Source of the DNA: Saccharothrix sp. ALI-22-I
GTDB lineage: Bacteria > Actinomycetota > Actinomycetes > Mycobacteriales > Pseudonocardiaceae
Direction: 5' to 3'
NCBI RefSeq assembly: GCF_001984175.1
Contig: NZ_MTQP01000068.1
Coordinates: 1,054,001 to 1,118,000, forward strand
Length of the DNA stretch: 64,000 nt
The position numbers and the translations under genes are program-made. Numbering within the stretch: position 1 is the first letter of the stretch; the number at the start of each line of letters is the position of its first letter. The notes beneath the pieces were generated by a model, which was given only the letters and a program-made list of their open reading frames with translations, did no database searches and was not told the DNA's origin. Below, piece after piece: positions 26,580 to 34,376 of the stretch.

Positions 26580-27042
26580 GTGGCGGTAGTCGAGTTCATC
26601 ACCGCGGGTGGCGCGGAGAACCTGTTGCCGGCACGCACGCAGATGGCGCTGTCACTGGGGCGGCACATCATCTTCGCGTGCTTCGGCATCGCTTTCCCGG
26701 CGATCGTGGTGTTCACGGAGTGGCGCGGGCACCGGCGGGCCGATCCTGAGCTGACCGGGCTCGCGCTCGTGCTGCTGCTGACCCCGCCGGTACGTGCCGG
26801 CCAGGCTGGTGTCCGCGCTCGCCGTGACCACGATCCTGGTGGGGTGGGCGGTCGCGCAGTACCCGTACGTGCTGCTACCCGGTCTCACGGTCGAACAGGC
26901 CGCGCGGGGTCACTCGACGCTCATGGCGCTGCTGATCGCCCTCGTCGCCGGCGCGGTCGTGCTCATTCCCGCTTTGGTCTACCTCTACACGCTGTTCCAA
27001 CGTCCACCGGTCGTCGGCGACCGCGGCGCAGAATCTCGCTGA
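26580..27042 (+). pseudogene. Remnant of cytochrome bd oxidase genes: 5' cydA joined to 3' cydB
   Basis: From GTG 26580 the frame gives the N-terminus of a CydA-type subunit I (NLLPARTQMALSLGRHIIFA, FGIAFPAIVVFTEWRGHRRADPE). After about 58 residues this stops resembling subunit I. A frame shifted by one base, usable from about 26782, gives the C-terminal about 85 residues of a CydB-type subunit II (ALAVTTILVGWAVAQYPYVL, ALVAGAVVLIPALVYLYTLF) to a stop at 27040-27042. About 400 codons of cydA and 250 of cydB are therefore missing. Removing one C from the ACCCCG run near 26781-26786 would join the frames as LLLTRRYVPARL. It cannot make a working quinol oxidase. Confidence 0.85.
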
Positions 27043-27064
27043 CACTGCAATCTTGACAGTGTCA
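27040..27064. promoter_or_regulatory. Operator/promoter of the MerR regulator
   Basis: TGACACTG (27040-27047) and CAGTGTCA (27057-27064) form a perfect 8-bp inverted repeat with a 9-bp spacer. TTGACA at 27053-27058 sits inside it and a weak -10 (CACTGT) lies 17 bp on, putting the transcript start almost at the GTG 27089, as in leaderless mRNAs. A second copy of the half-site, in the palindrome GTGACA-G-TGTCAC, is found inside the gene at 27564-27576. Confidence 0.6.
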
Positions 27065-27088
27065 GATCCGGCGGGCACTGTTGGTGGG

Positions 27089-27709
27089 GTGAGCGACGAG
27101 CTGTGGACCATCGAACAGCTCCCGGACCGGGTCGCCGCGTTGCTGGCCGACAACTACGACGGCCAGCGCAGCGGCCGGGTGCGGGAGCTGCCCAACGGCC
27201 GCGCCATCCGGTGGTACACGACCATCGGCCTGGTGGACCGGCCGGCCGCGCACCGGGGGCGCACCGCCCTGTACGGGCGGCGTCACCTGCTGCAGATCGT
27301 CGCGGTCAAGAAGCTGCAGGCGGCCGGGCGCACGCTCGCCGAGATCCAGTCCATGACGGTCGGTGCCTCCGACCGCAGGCTCACCGAACTGGCCGGGTTG
27401 GACGGGGCGCCCGGGCTGCCGGACAACGACGCACCACCGCCGCCACCCCGGAGCGGGGAGTTCTGGCGCGACCGGGCGCTGCCGGCGGTCGAACCGACCG
27501 TGCCGGACCGTGTCGTACCGGACCGTGCCGCCGCGCCGAAGATCGTCCCGAGCCTGCGCCTCGGTGACAGTGTCACAGTCGTGCTCGACACCGCCGATCG
27601 CATCCCCGACGCCACCGAGCTGGCCGCCATCGAAGCCGCTGCGGCGCCCCTGCTGGACCTGCTCGTCCGCCTGGGACTGGCGCCGACCACTGGAGAGGAC
27701 AACGGATGA
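27089..27709 (+). CDS. MerR-family transcriptional regulator
   Basis: 206 residues from GTG 27089. The N-terminal winged HTH is of MerR type (RAIRWYTTIGLVDRPAAHRGRTALYGRRHLLQIVAVKKLQ), with a longer than usual lead (about 25 residues). Residues 75-95 form the dimer helix, and the rest is Pro-rich then a small C-terminal domain (IVPSLRLGDSVTVVLDTADRI). No metal-binding Cys is seen, so it is not a classical metal sensor. Its ATGA stop overlaps the VIT-vWA gene, so both are one operon, probably autoregulated through the inverted repeat at 27040-27064. Confidence 0.88.
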   Translation: MSDELWTIEQLPDRVAALLADNYDGQRSGRVRELPNGRAIRWYTTIGLVDRPAAHRGRTALYGRRHLLQIVAVKKLQAAGRTLAEIQSMTVGASDRRLTELAGLDGAPGLPDNDAPPPPPRSGEFWRDRALPAVEPTVPDRVVPDRAAAPKIVPSLRLGDSVTVVLDTADRIPDATELAAIEAAAAPLLDLLVRLGLAPTTGEDNG

Positions 27710-30102
27710 GCACTCGCGTCGAGGTCATCGAGCCCACGGGGGAAGTCACCCGGCCCACCGAGGACGACGGGCTGGGCTGCCTGCGCACCGAGCGCGGCAA
27801 CCTGCCGCTGGAGGCGGTGGACGTGCACGCGGCGATCACCGGCCTGGCTTCGCGGACCACCATCACCCAGACGTTCCACAACCCGCACGAGGACCCGCTC
27901 GAAGCCACCTACGTCTTCCCGCTGCCCGCCCGGTCGGCGGTCACGGCACTGCGCATGGAGGCCGCCGACCGCGTGGTCGAGGGCGTGCTGAAGGAACGCG
28001 CCGAGGCGCGAGCCGACTACGACCAGGCGATCGCGGCCGGTAGACGTGCCGCCATCGCGGAGGAGGAACGGCCCGGCGTGTTCACCACGCGCGTCGGCAA
28101 CGTCATGCCGGGGGAGCGGGTCACCGTGCGCCTGACCCTGGCCGGGGTGCTCGCCTACGAGGACGACGCGGCCACGTTCCGGCTTCCGCTGGTGGTCGCG
28201 CCCCGCTACATCCCCGGCACGCCGCTGCCCGGCGGCCAGGTCGGCGACGGCGTCGCCGCGGACACCGACGTGGTGCCCGACGCCTCGCGCATCAGCCCGC
28301 CGGTGCTGCTGCCCGGCTTCCCCAACCCGGTCCGGCTGTCGCTGGCGGTCGACGTGGACACGGCGGGACTGCCGCCCGCCACGCCGTCGGCCACCCTGCA
28401 CGCCACCGTCACCGAGGAGACCGCGACCGGGTTCCGCGTCCGCGTCGAGCCCGGCGCGCGCGTGGACCGCGACTTCCTGCTGCGCCTGCGGTTCGCCGAC
28501 GACGACGTGGTCCGCACGTCGCTGGCGGTGCGCCCGGACGACGACGCGCAGGCCGGCACGTTCGCGCTGACCGTGCTGCCGCCGCGGGCCGTCGAACCCG
28601 CACGGGGCCGTGACGTCGTGCTCGTGCTGGACCGCTCCGGTTCGATGAACGGCTGGAAGATGGTGGCCGCCCGGCGTGCGGCCAGTCGCATCGTCGACTC
28701 GCTCCACACCCACGACCGGTTCGCCGTACTCGCGTTCGACAACCGGGTGGACACCCCTGCCGCGCTGCCCGCCGGCCTGGTCGAGGCGACCGACCGCAAC
28801 CGGTACCGCGCGGTGGAGTTCCTGGCGGAGCTGTCCGCGCGCGGTGGGACGGAGATGCTCGCGCCGCTGCGCCGCGCGGCCGACCTGCTCGGTGGCGACG
28901 GTGATCGGGAGCGCGTGCTGGTGCTGGTGACCGACGGCCAGGTGGGCGACGAGGACCGGTTGCTGCGTGAGTTGGCGACCGGGTTGGCCGGCGTGCGCGT
29001 GCACACCGTCGGCATCGACCGCGCGGTCAACGAGGCGTTCCTCCAGCGGCTCGCCGGGCCGACCGGGCGGTGTGAGCTGGTGGAGTCCGAGGACCGGCTG
29101 GACGAGGCCATGCGGCGGATCCACGGCCGGATCGGCGCGCCTGTGCTGACCGGGCTGGGAGTGCAGTCCGCCGGTCTGGCCGTGGTGGCCGACTCCCTGG
29201 CCCCGTCCCCGCTGCCCGACGTGTTCACCGGTGTCCCGGTCGTGGTCACCGGCCGCTTCACCGGCGCGCCCGCCGGCGCGGTGGACCTGGTGGGCGACGG
29301 TGGGTGGCGGCACCGGGTGGACGCCGTCGCGAGTGACAACCCGAGCCTGACCGCGTTGTGGGCCAGGGCCCGTATCCGGGACCTGGAGGACCGGTACGTC
29401 GTGGGCTCCGGCGACCCGGGGGCGCTGGAACGGCGCATCGTGGAGACGTCGCTGGAGTTCGGCGTGCTGTCTCGGTTCACCGCGTTCGTGGCCGTCGACG
29501 AACGGGTGGTCAACGAGTCCGGCCACGTGCACCGGGTCACCCAACCGGTGGAGGCCCCCGAAGGCTGGGCCGGCCTGCCCTCAGCCGGCACGTTCCAGGC
29601 GGCCGGTGGTGGCTACGCCGGTGGTGGTTACGGAGCCCCACCCCGGATGTCGCCCATGCCCGCCGCACCTGCCGCCGCCGCGCCCGCCGCACCGGCCTCC
29701 GCCGCCATGTCCGCCCCTGCGGGTCGCCTCCGGCGGACGCGCAGGTCGGCGCCCGCCGGTCGACCCGAGGCGACCGGGGCGCGGGAACAACCGCCCGTGG
29801 ACCTGGACGGGTTCCTCACCAGGGAACTGGCCGCGCTGCGCGCGGTGGACGCGGACGACCCGGAGCACCGCGCCGCCGCGCTGACCGCGCTGACCGGGCT
29901 GTGCGACCGGATCACCCGCCACCGCGCGGCTTGGCGGGCGGCGGGCGAGCCCGCGGAGACCCTCCGGGCACTCGACGAACTGGTCGCCCGGCTGGCCACG
30001 CCCACCACCGACCCCTCGGAGGTCGAACGTCGACTGCGGCTCGCGATCACCACCTTGGAATCGCTGACCGCGCCGCGCAAGCGCCCGTTCTGGAAGCGGT
30101 GA
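27706..30102 (+). CDS. VIT- and von Willebrand A-domain protein
   Basis: 798 residues from ATG 27706. The N-terminal VIT domain spans about 25-150 (LPLEAVDVHAAITGLASRTTITQTF, YVFPLPARSAV). The vWA domain spans about 300-480 with an intact MIDAS: DRSGSMNG (Asp309-x-Ser-x-Ser), RGGTEM (Thr) and VTDGQVGDE (Asp). A C-terminal region with Ala/Pro/Met-rich linker (SPMPAAPAAAAPAAP) and a helical end follows. The protein has no signal peptide. VIT-vWA proteins bind metal ions and partner proteins, and in bacteria they often pair with MerR regulators as here. The biological role is not established. Confidence 0.92.
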   Translation: MSTRVEVIEPTGEVTRPTEDDGLGCLRTERGNLPLEAVDVHAAITGLASRTTITQTFHNPHEDPLEATYVFPLPARSAVTALRMEAADRVVEGVLKERAEARADYDQAIAAGRRAAIAEEERPGVFTTRVGNVMPGERVTVRLTLAGVLAYEDDAATFRLPLVVAPRYIPGTPLPGGQVGDGVAADTDVVPDASRISPPVLLPGFPNPVRLSLAVDVDTAGLPPATPSATLHATVTEETATGFRVRVEPGARVDRDFLLRLRFADDDVVRTSLAVRPDDDAQAGTFALTVLPPRAVEPARGRDVVLVLDRSGSMNGWKMVAARRAASRIVDSLHTHDRFAVLAFDNRVDTPAALPAGLVEATDRNRYRAVEFLAELSARGGTEMLAPLRRAADLLGGDGDRERVLVLVTDGQVGDEDRLLRELATGLAGVRVHTVGIDRAVNEAFLQRLAGPTGRCELVESEDRLDEAMRRIHGRIGAPVLTGLGVQSAGLAVVADSLAPSPLPDVFTGVPVVVTGRFTGAPAGAVDLVGDGGWRHRVDAVASDNPSLTALWARARIRDLEDRYVVGSGDPGALERRIVETSLEFGVLSRFTAFVAVDERVVNESGHVHRVTQPVEAPEGWAGLPSAGTFQAAGGGYAGGGYGAPPRMSPMPAAPAAAAPAAPASAAMSAPAGRLRRTRRSAPAGRPEATGAREQPPVDLDGFLTRELAALRAVDADDPEHRAAALTALTGLCDRITRHRAAWRAAGEPAETLRALDELVARLATPTTDPSEVERRLRLAITTLESLTAPRKRPFWKR

Positions 30103-30137
30103 TCGGTGCGCTCGCCCTCGCCAGTGCCTGCCTGGAC

Positions 30138-30184
30138 CTCGCTGTTCGAGGACCTCACTGTTCGAGCCCGCGTCACTGTTCGAG
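30138..30184 (+). repeat. Three direct repeats of a 13-mer before the NUDIX gene
   Basis: CTCGCTGTTCGAG (30138-30150), CTCACTGTTCGAG (30154-30166) and GTCACTGTTCGAG (30172-30184) are spaced 16 and 18 bp apart in the 237-bp gap after the VIT-vWA gene. They could be tandem binding sites. The gap otherwise holds no gene. Confidence 0.5.
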
Positions 30185-30339
30185 CCGTGTCCGACGCCGT
30201 ACCCACCGGTCCCGCCGTGCCGCTGCCTCCTTCTCAACCCGGCAACGTCAATGGTGTGCTGAAAGTTTCCGGTTGGCGCTCGGTTCGCTCACTCGGGTGA
30301 TCTTCGGTCTGTATCCCGACTGGCCGGCAGCATGGTCCG

Positions 30340-31088
30340 GTGACCGGAACACCGCGGCGGCCTTCGGGTGTCGAAATCGTGGCAGCTCACCGAGTCCGCC
30401 TGGTCGAAGCCGCCGCCCCGCGCGTGCCGCCCGAAGACCGACTGACCATGGACCGCGTCTGGGACGAGGCGGTGCGGGCCAAGCCGAGTCTCTTCGACGG
30501 GCCGGTGGTGGCGTGCGCGGGGTTGGACCGGGAGGGCCACACAGCTTGGTCCTCGCGTGGGTGAGGACGACGTTCCGGTTCAACGCCCTGCGCCTGGTCC
30601 CGGGTGTGACCTCGTGGCTACCGTGCCTGTTCGTCTCCGTCGCGCAGCCGACCGACGACGGGCGCCTGTTGGTGGGGCGGATGGCGTCGTGGACAGCCGC
30701 TCCCGGTCGTTGGCAGCTGCCGGGCGGATCGGTCGAACCGCCGGACGACCACGAAACCCTCGATGTGGCCGCACTCCGCGGCCACGCCGTGCGGGAACTG
30801 GCCGAGGAGACCGGCATCGACGTGGTGCCCGACGACCTGACCCTGTGGCTCGTGACGCACAGCGACACGGGGAACGTCGGCGTCCTGTTCCTCGCTCCGC
30901 CACGGCCGGCGTCGTTGCTGCGCGAACGATTCGCCGCCCTGGTGTCCGCCGAGACGACACTGGGCCGTGATCCGGAACTGGACCAGATCGCCCTTGTCCG
31001 CTCACCGGCCGACTTGGCGGAACTCGATGGGACACAAGTGGACTACCTGGCACACGTCGTCCACCGTTCGGAGCGGTGGGTTCCATGA
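30340..31088 (+). pseudogene. NUDIX hydrolase gene with a one-base frameshift
   Basis: From GTG 30340 the frame encodes the N-terminal domain of a common actinobacterial NUDIX protein (VAAHRVRLVEAAAPRVPPEDR, DEAVRAKPSLFDGPVVACAGL). Near 30537 homology jumps by one base into another frame (GPHSLVLAWVRTTFRFNALR) that carries the NUDIX box (LPGGSVEPP then HAVRELAEETGID) and runs to a stop at 31086-31088. Restoring one G in GAGGGCC rejoins the two parts to about 250 residues. Either the gene is broken or the base was missed in sequencing. Intact relatives hydrolyse nucleoside-diphosphate-linked compounds. Confidence 0.85.
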
Positions 31089-31202
31089 TCCGCCGAGAAG
31101 GAGGTCCCTGCTCTGGTTACGTCTACTTTTACGGCGAGGCCGTGCGGTGGTTGCGCGCGGGGAGGATGGCCTGGTCGAACCACACCTTCCACGAACGCGC
31201 GC

Positions 31203-31994
31203 TCACGCACGCGAGCGGACGTGGATGTCGAGTCCGATGGTCCCCGGTGCCTCCAAGCCCGGCCGTAGCCGCATGTCGCGGTTGTAGTCGTCGGCGAGTG
31301 ATCGGAACGGGACGGGCTCGTCGGTGAAGAGGCCGTCGAGCCGTCGTCGGTACTCGTGCTTCGCCGCCGTGAACTGCTCCTCCGTCAGGCCGACCGTGCC
31401 GTACATCGCGAACGGTTCGAGCGGCGCCATGCCGGTGAACCAGAGCAGGCCGTGCTGCACCGGGAAGAGGACGTCCGCCAGCCGTCCGTGGATGCCTCGG
31501 TCGGAGAAGGACGACTCCCGGGCACCGATCGTCACGGACACCAGCGCGCGTCGTCCGCCCAGGGCGCCCTCGCTGTAGGGCGGGGGGACTGCCGGGCCGT
31601 GGGCGAATCCGTTGGTGAACACCCGGTCGATCCAGCCCTTGAGGATCGCGGGCATGGAGAACCACCACATCGGGAACTGGAGGATCACGGCGTCCGACCA
31701 GCGCACCTTCTCCTGCTCGGACGCGACGTCGGGCGTCAGCCGGCCCGCCAGGGTGGCCTGTTCGTGGGCGGCCAGCACGTCCAGCGGCTGGTCCGCGGTG
31801 TGGTCGGGGAAGTCGTCGGCGTCCACCGCTGCCTTCCACTTCATCGCGTAGAGGTCGGATACCCGCACCTCGTGGCCTGCCGCGCGCAGCTGTTCGACCG
31901 CGAAGGAGGTCATGGTGCTGTTGAGCGACCGGGGTTCCGGGTGTGCGCTGACGATCAGGATCTTCTTCGGCTGCCGAGTGGCTTCGGTGGTCAT
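31203..31994 (-). CDS. Flavodoxin-fold NAD(P)H-dependent quinone oxidoreductase
   Basis: 263 residues from ATG 31994. The fold is that of NQO1/MdaB-type FMN/FAD enzymes: KKILIVSAHPEPRSLNSTM is the flavin phosphate loop, FPMWWFSMPAILKGWIDRVF the isoalloxazine-contacting helix and HGLLWFTGM the C-terminal part. It carries out two-electron reduction of quinones or azo compounds in the cytosol. It is divergent from an XRE regulator across a 97-bp gap with nested inverted repeats, so it is likely that regulator's target and induced by quinone-like stress. The 114 bp downstream (31089-31202) hold no supported gene. Confidence 0.93.
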   Translation of the reverse strand: MTTEATRQPKKILIVSAHPEPRSLNSTMTSFAVEQLRAAGHEVRVSDLYAMKWKAAVDADDFPDHTADQPLDVLAAHEQATLAGRLTPDVASEQEKVRWSDAVILQFPMWWFSMPAILKGWIDRVFTNGFAHGPAVPPPYSEGALGGRRALVSVTIGARESSFSDRGIHGRLADVLFPVQHGLLWFTGMAPLEPFAMYGTVGLTEEQFTAAKHEYRRRLDGLFTDEPVPFRSLADDYNRDMRLRPGLEAPGTIGLDIHVRSRA

Positions 31995-32027
31995 GCCGCC
32001 ACGTTCTCCCGAGCGCGGGCGCGTAAC

Positions 32028-32068
32028 CAGTACCCGGTTCAGCCGGCGGAACCGCAATCCTGGTACTG
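32028..32068. promoter_or_regulatory. Nested inverted repeats, operator candidate
   Basis: CAGTACC (32028-32034) pairs with GGTACTG (32062-32068), and inside it CGGTTC (32035-32040) pairs with GAACCG (32049-32054). All lie in the 97-bp gap between the oxidoreductase and the XRE regulator, so one protein dimer pair could shut off both promoters. Confidence 0.55.
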
Positions 32069-32091
32069 CGAGGGCCACGCATACTGGGCTC

Positions 32092-33006
32092 ATGGACGGC
32101 GTGGATCACATCGAGCGCACAGACGGCGCCGACAACCGCATCGAGAACATCGACGGGATCGACCGCATCGAGGGGATCGACGGGATCGGTGACGCGCGGC
32201 GGGCGCTCGGCGGCTTTCTGCGCGCCCGCCGGGGACGCGTCGCGCCGGAGCACGTCGGGCTTGCCGGTGGTCGGCGCAGAAGGGTGCGCGGGCTGCGCCG
32301 CGAGGAGCTTTCCCAGCTCGCCGGGATCAGCGTGGACTACTACGTGCGCCTCGAACAGGGTCGAGCCACCCAGCCGTCCCCCGAGGTGCTCGACGCGTTG
32401 GCCGGGGCGCTCGGCCTCGACGCAGCCGAGCGCAAGCACCTCGACACCCTGGCCGGTGCCAGGTCCGGCCCCGCGCCCAAGGCCCGGGTCAGCCCTCTGC
32501 TGGAGCGGGTCCTGGCCGCCTTGGGCGACTTCCCGGCCTTCGTGACGAACCACCGCCTCGACGTGGTGGCCTGGAACAGCCTGGGCGCCGAACTGATCGG
32601 CGGCCTGGCTGCTCCAGGCGGCCGCGACCGGAACAACGCCAGGTACCTCTTCCTCGACCCCGCCTCCCGGCTCGTCCACCCCGACTGGGAGGACAGGGCA
32701 GGGGAGGCCGTGGGCCAGCTGCGCGTCTCCGCAGGGCGTTACCCCGACGACACGGAACTGGCCGCGCTCATCACCGAACTGTCCGCGCGCAGCCCCGAGT
32801 TCCGCCGGATCTGGGCCAGCGGCGAGGTCGTGATGTGCGGGGCGGGGCGCAAGCGGCTGCGGCACTCGGAGGCCGGGCCGCTCACCTTGGATTACGAGAC
32901 GCTGCACGTACCGGCCGCACCCGGCGAGACGGGCCTGGTCGTGCACGTGTTCAGTGCCGAGGAAGGCAGCCGGGAGGCCGCCGCCCTCGCCCGACTGGCC
33001 ACGTGA
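32092..33006 (+). CDS. XRE-family regulator with MmyB-like ligand domain
   Basis: 304 residues from ATG 32092. The HTH (about 56-90) has the MmyB-group signature RVRGLRREELSQLAGISVDYYVRLEQGR. The C-terminal domain (about 125-290) is the MmyB PAS-like ligand pocket (VTNHRLDVVAWNSLGAEL, LTLDYETLHVPA). The first about 35 residues are an odd Asp/Ile/Gly repeat (NIDGIDRIEGIDGIG), absent from normal relatives, and may be a start-site artefact or a recent repeat expansion. No better start is seen between it and the HTH. MmyB-type regulators usually repress a neighbouring redox gene. Confidence 0.9.
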   Translation: MDGVDHIERTDGADNRIENIDGIDRIEGIDGIGDARRALGGFLRARRGRVAPEHVGLAGGRRRRVRGLRREELSQLAGISVDYYVRLEQGRATQPSPEVLDALAGALGLDAAERKHLDTLAGARSGPAPKARVSPLLERVLAALGDFPAFVTNHRLDVVAWNSLGAELIGGLAAPGGRDRNNARYLFLDPASRLVHPDWEDRAGEAVGQLRVSAGRYPDDTELAALITELSARSPEFRRIWASGEVVMCGAGRKRLRHSEAGPLTLDYETLHVPAAPGETGLVVHVFSAEEGSREAAALARLAT

Positions 33007-33009
33007 AGG

Positions 33010-33519
33010 CTAAGCCGGGGCTTCGGCCTTGACTTCCGGTTCAGTCCACTCTGGCGCTGGGGCCGTCGGTGCGAACATCAGGCGCAGGCCCAGGAACGCG
33101 CAGAGCGGGCTGAGTGCGCACATGGCGGCGGCGCTGACGAAGGCGCCGGCGAGATCGCCTGGGGCGAAGCCGAATCCGTCGAAGTAGGTGGCGAACAGGG
33201 AGGCGAAGCCGAAGAACATCCCGGGGATGCAGGCGAAGAACGGGATGCGTCCGGTCGCCAGCAGGGTGCCGTTGGCCACGAAGATGACCACGCCGAGCGC
33301 GAGGGTCCGGGCGAACGCCCCCTCGCCGAACATCGTGCCGGTCGCCTGGTTGAGCAGGGTGGCGACGACGCCGTACACCGCACCGGTGGTGGTGGCGGTG
33401 ATCATCTTGACCGCGTTGGCCCGGCTCGGGCCGCCGAGCAGGAAGGTGCCCGCCCAGGCGATGAAGATCGCCCAGGTCGGCAGGGCGAGCGGGCTCATGG
33501 TGAGGAAGACGGTGGCCAT
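33010..33519 (-). CDS. DUF1097 integral membrane protein
   Basis: 169 residues from ATG 33519. Four to five hydrophobic segments (PTWAIFIAWAGTFLLGGP, TGAVYGVVATLLNQATG, LALGVVIFVANGTLLA, IPFFACIPGMFFGFASLFAT, SAAAMCALSPLCAFLGLRLMF) match the small YcdZ-like DUF1097 family of inner-membrane proteins with no known role. The in-frame sequence just upstream (EISASIVA) would fit the family N-terminus but has no start codon, so the first helix may be clipped. It converges on the XRE gene with 3 bp between stops. Confidence 0.85.
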   Translation of the reverse strand: MATVFLTMSPLALPTWAIFIAWAGTFLLGGPSRANAVKMITATTTGAVYGVVATLLNQATGTMFGEGAFARTLALGVVIFVANGTLLATGRIPFFACIPGMFFGFASLFATYFDGFGFAPGDLAGAFVSAAAMCALSPLCAFLGLRLMFAPTAPAPEWTEPEVKAEAPA

Positions 33520-33610
33520 GGCGACTATCGAGGCGCTGATCTCGTGCGGTAGGCGAAGGCGATGATGGGTGCTCCAATGTGGACGGACGGTGGCGGTGCC
33601 GGTGACAGTG

Positions 33611-33646
33611 CCGGTGAAAGCCCAGGCCGTAGTGGGCCTTCACCGG
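33611..33646 (-). terminator. Hairpin after the formamidase remnant
   Basis: CCGGTGAA-a-GCCCA (33611-33624) pairs with TGGGC-c-TTCACCGG (33633-33646), 13 pairs with one mismatch and an 8-nt loop. It lies 22 bp past the end of the minus-strand formamidase frame. Confidence 0.6.
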
Positions 33647-33668
33647 CGGCACGGTCGGTGAGGGACGG

Positions 33669-34331
33669 TCAGGCCGGCCCGCCCGGCTTTGCCAGCAGTT
33701 CACGCAGGCCCAGGTCGATGAATCCGGTGTCCTCGACACCGCTGAGGCGGCCCTCGATGGGCGCCGAACCGAGCAGCAGGTAGGCCTGTTCGCCTCTGTA
33801 GCCGAAAGTCTTCAGGTACTCGACGGCGTTCAGGCAGGCGTTGCGGTAGGCCAGGGTGGCGTCGAGGTAGTAGTTGGTGTTGCTGGGGTGGTCCACGGAA
33901 ATCCCGACGAACGAGATGAACTCGCTGTAGCGGGGCTCGACGTTGCCCGGCATGAAGATCGGGTTCGTGGTCACGCCGTACTTCCGCATGCCGTCCTTGA
34001 TCAGGTCGACGCGCAGGTCGACGAACCCGCCCATCTCGATGGCGCCGCAGAAGGTGATCTCCCCGTCGCCCTGGCTGAAGTGCAGGTCGCCACCGGACAG
34101 CAGACCACCGGGGACGTGCACCGGGTAGAAGACCCGAGCGCCGCGGCTGAAGTTCTTGATGTCCTGGTTGCCGCCGTTCTCCCGGGCCGGGACCGTGCGG
34201 GCGCCTTCCCGGGCGACTTTGGCCGCGTCCTCGCCGACCAGCTGGCCTGCCAGCGCGTTGTGGGCCAGCGGCGGCAGGGCCAGGGCCGGCACCCGGTGCG
34301 GATCGGTGTCGATGAGGCCTGTTCCCTGGCG
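33669..34331 (-). pseudogene. Formamidase/acetamidase (FmdA) C-terminal remnant
   Basis: An open frame of about 220 codons encodes only the second half of an FmdA-type amidase (PHRVPALALPPLAHNAL, ARENGGNQDIKNFSRG, LHFSQGDGEITFCGAIEMGG, NACLNAVEYLKTFGYRGEQAY). Intact enzymes have about 400 residues; the N-terminal half, which contributes to the active site, is missing. Sequence upstream of about 34331 runs straight into the neighbouring PPOX gene. The usual C-terminal end (PNACATLWLPTEIFDFD) is replaced by FIDLGLRELLAKPGGPA. A short version starting at GTG 34292 could still be translated but would not be an active amidase by family knowledge. Confidence 0.82.
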
Positions 34332-34376
34332 GTCGGGCGGTGGGGTAGAGCCGACACAGCGCCCTGAACCGATTGC

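Noticed and set aside
31089..31202. Minus-strand tail reading SWKVWFDQAILPARNH between the NUDIX remnant and the oxidoreductase
   Set aside because: Looks protein-like, but too short, with no start or family I can name; kept only as a note.
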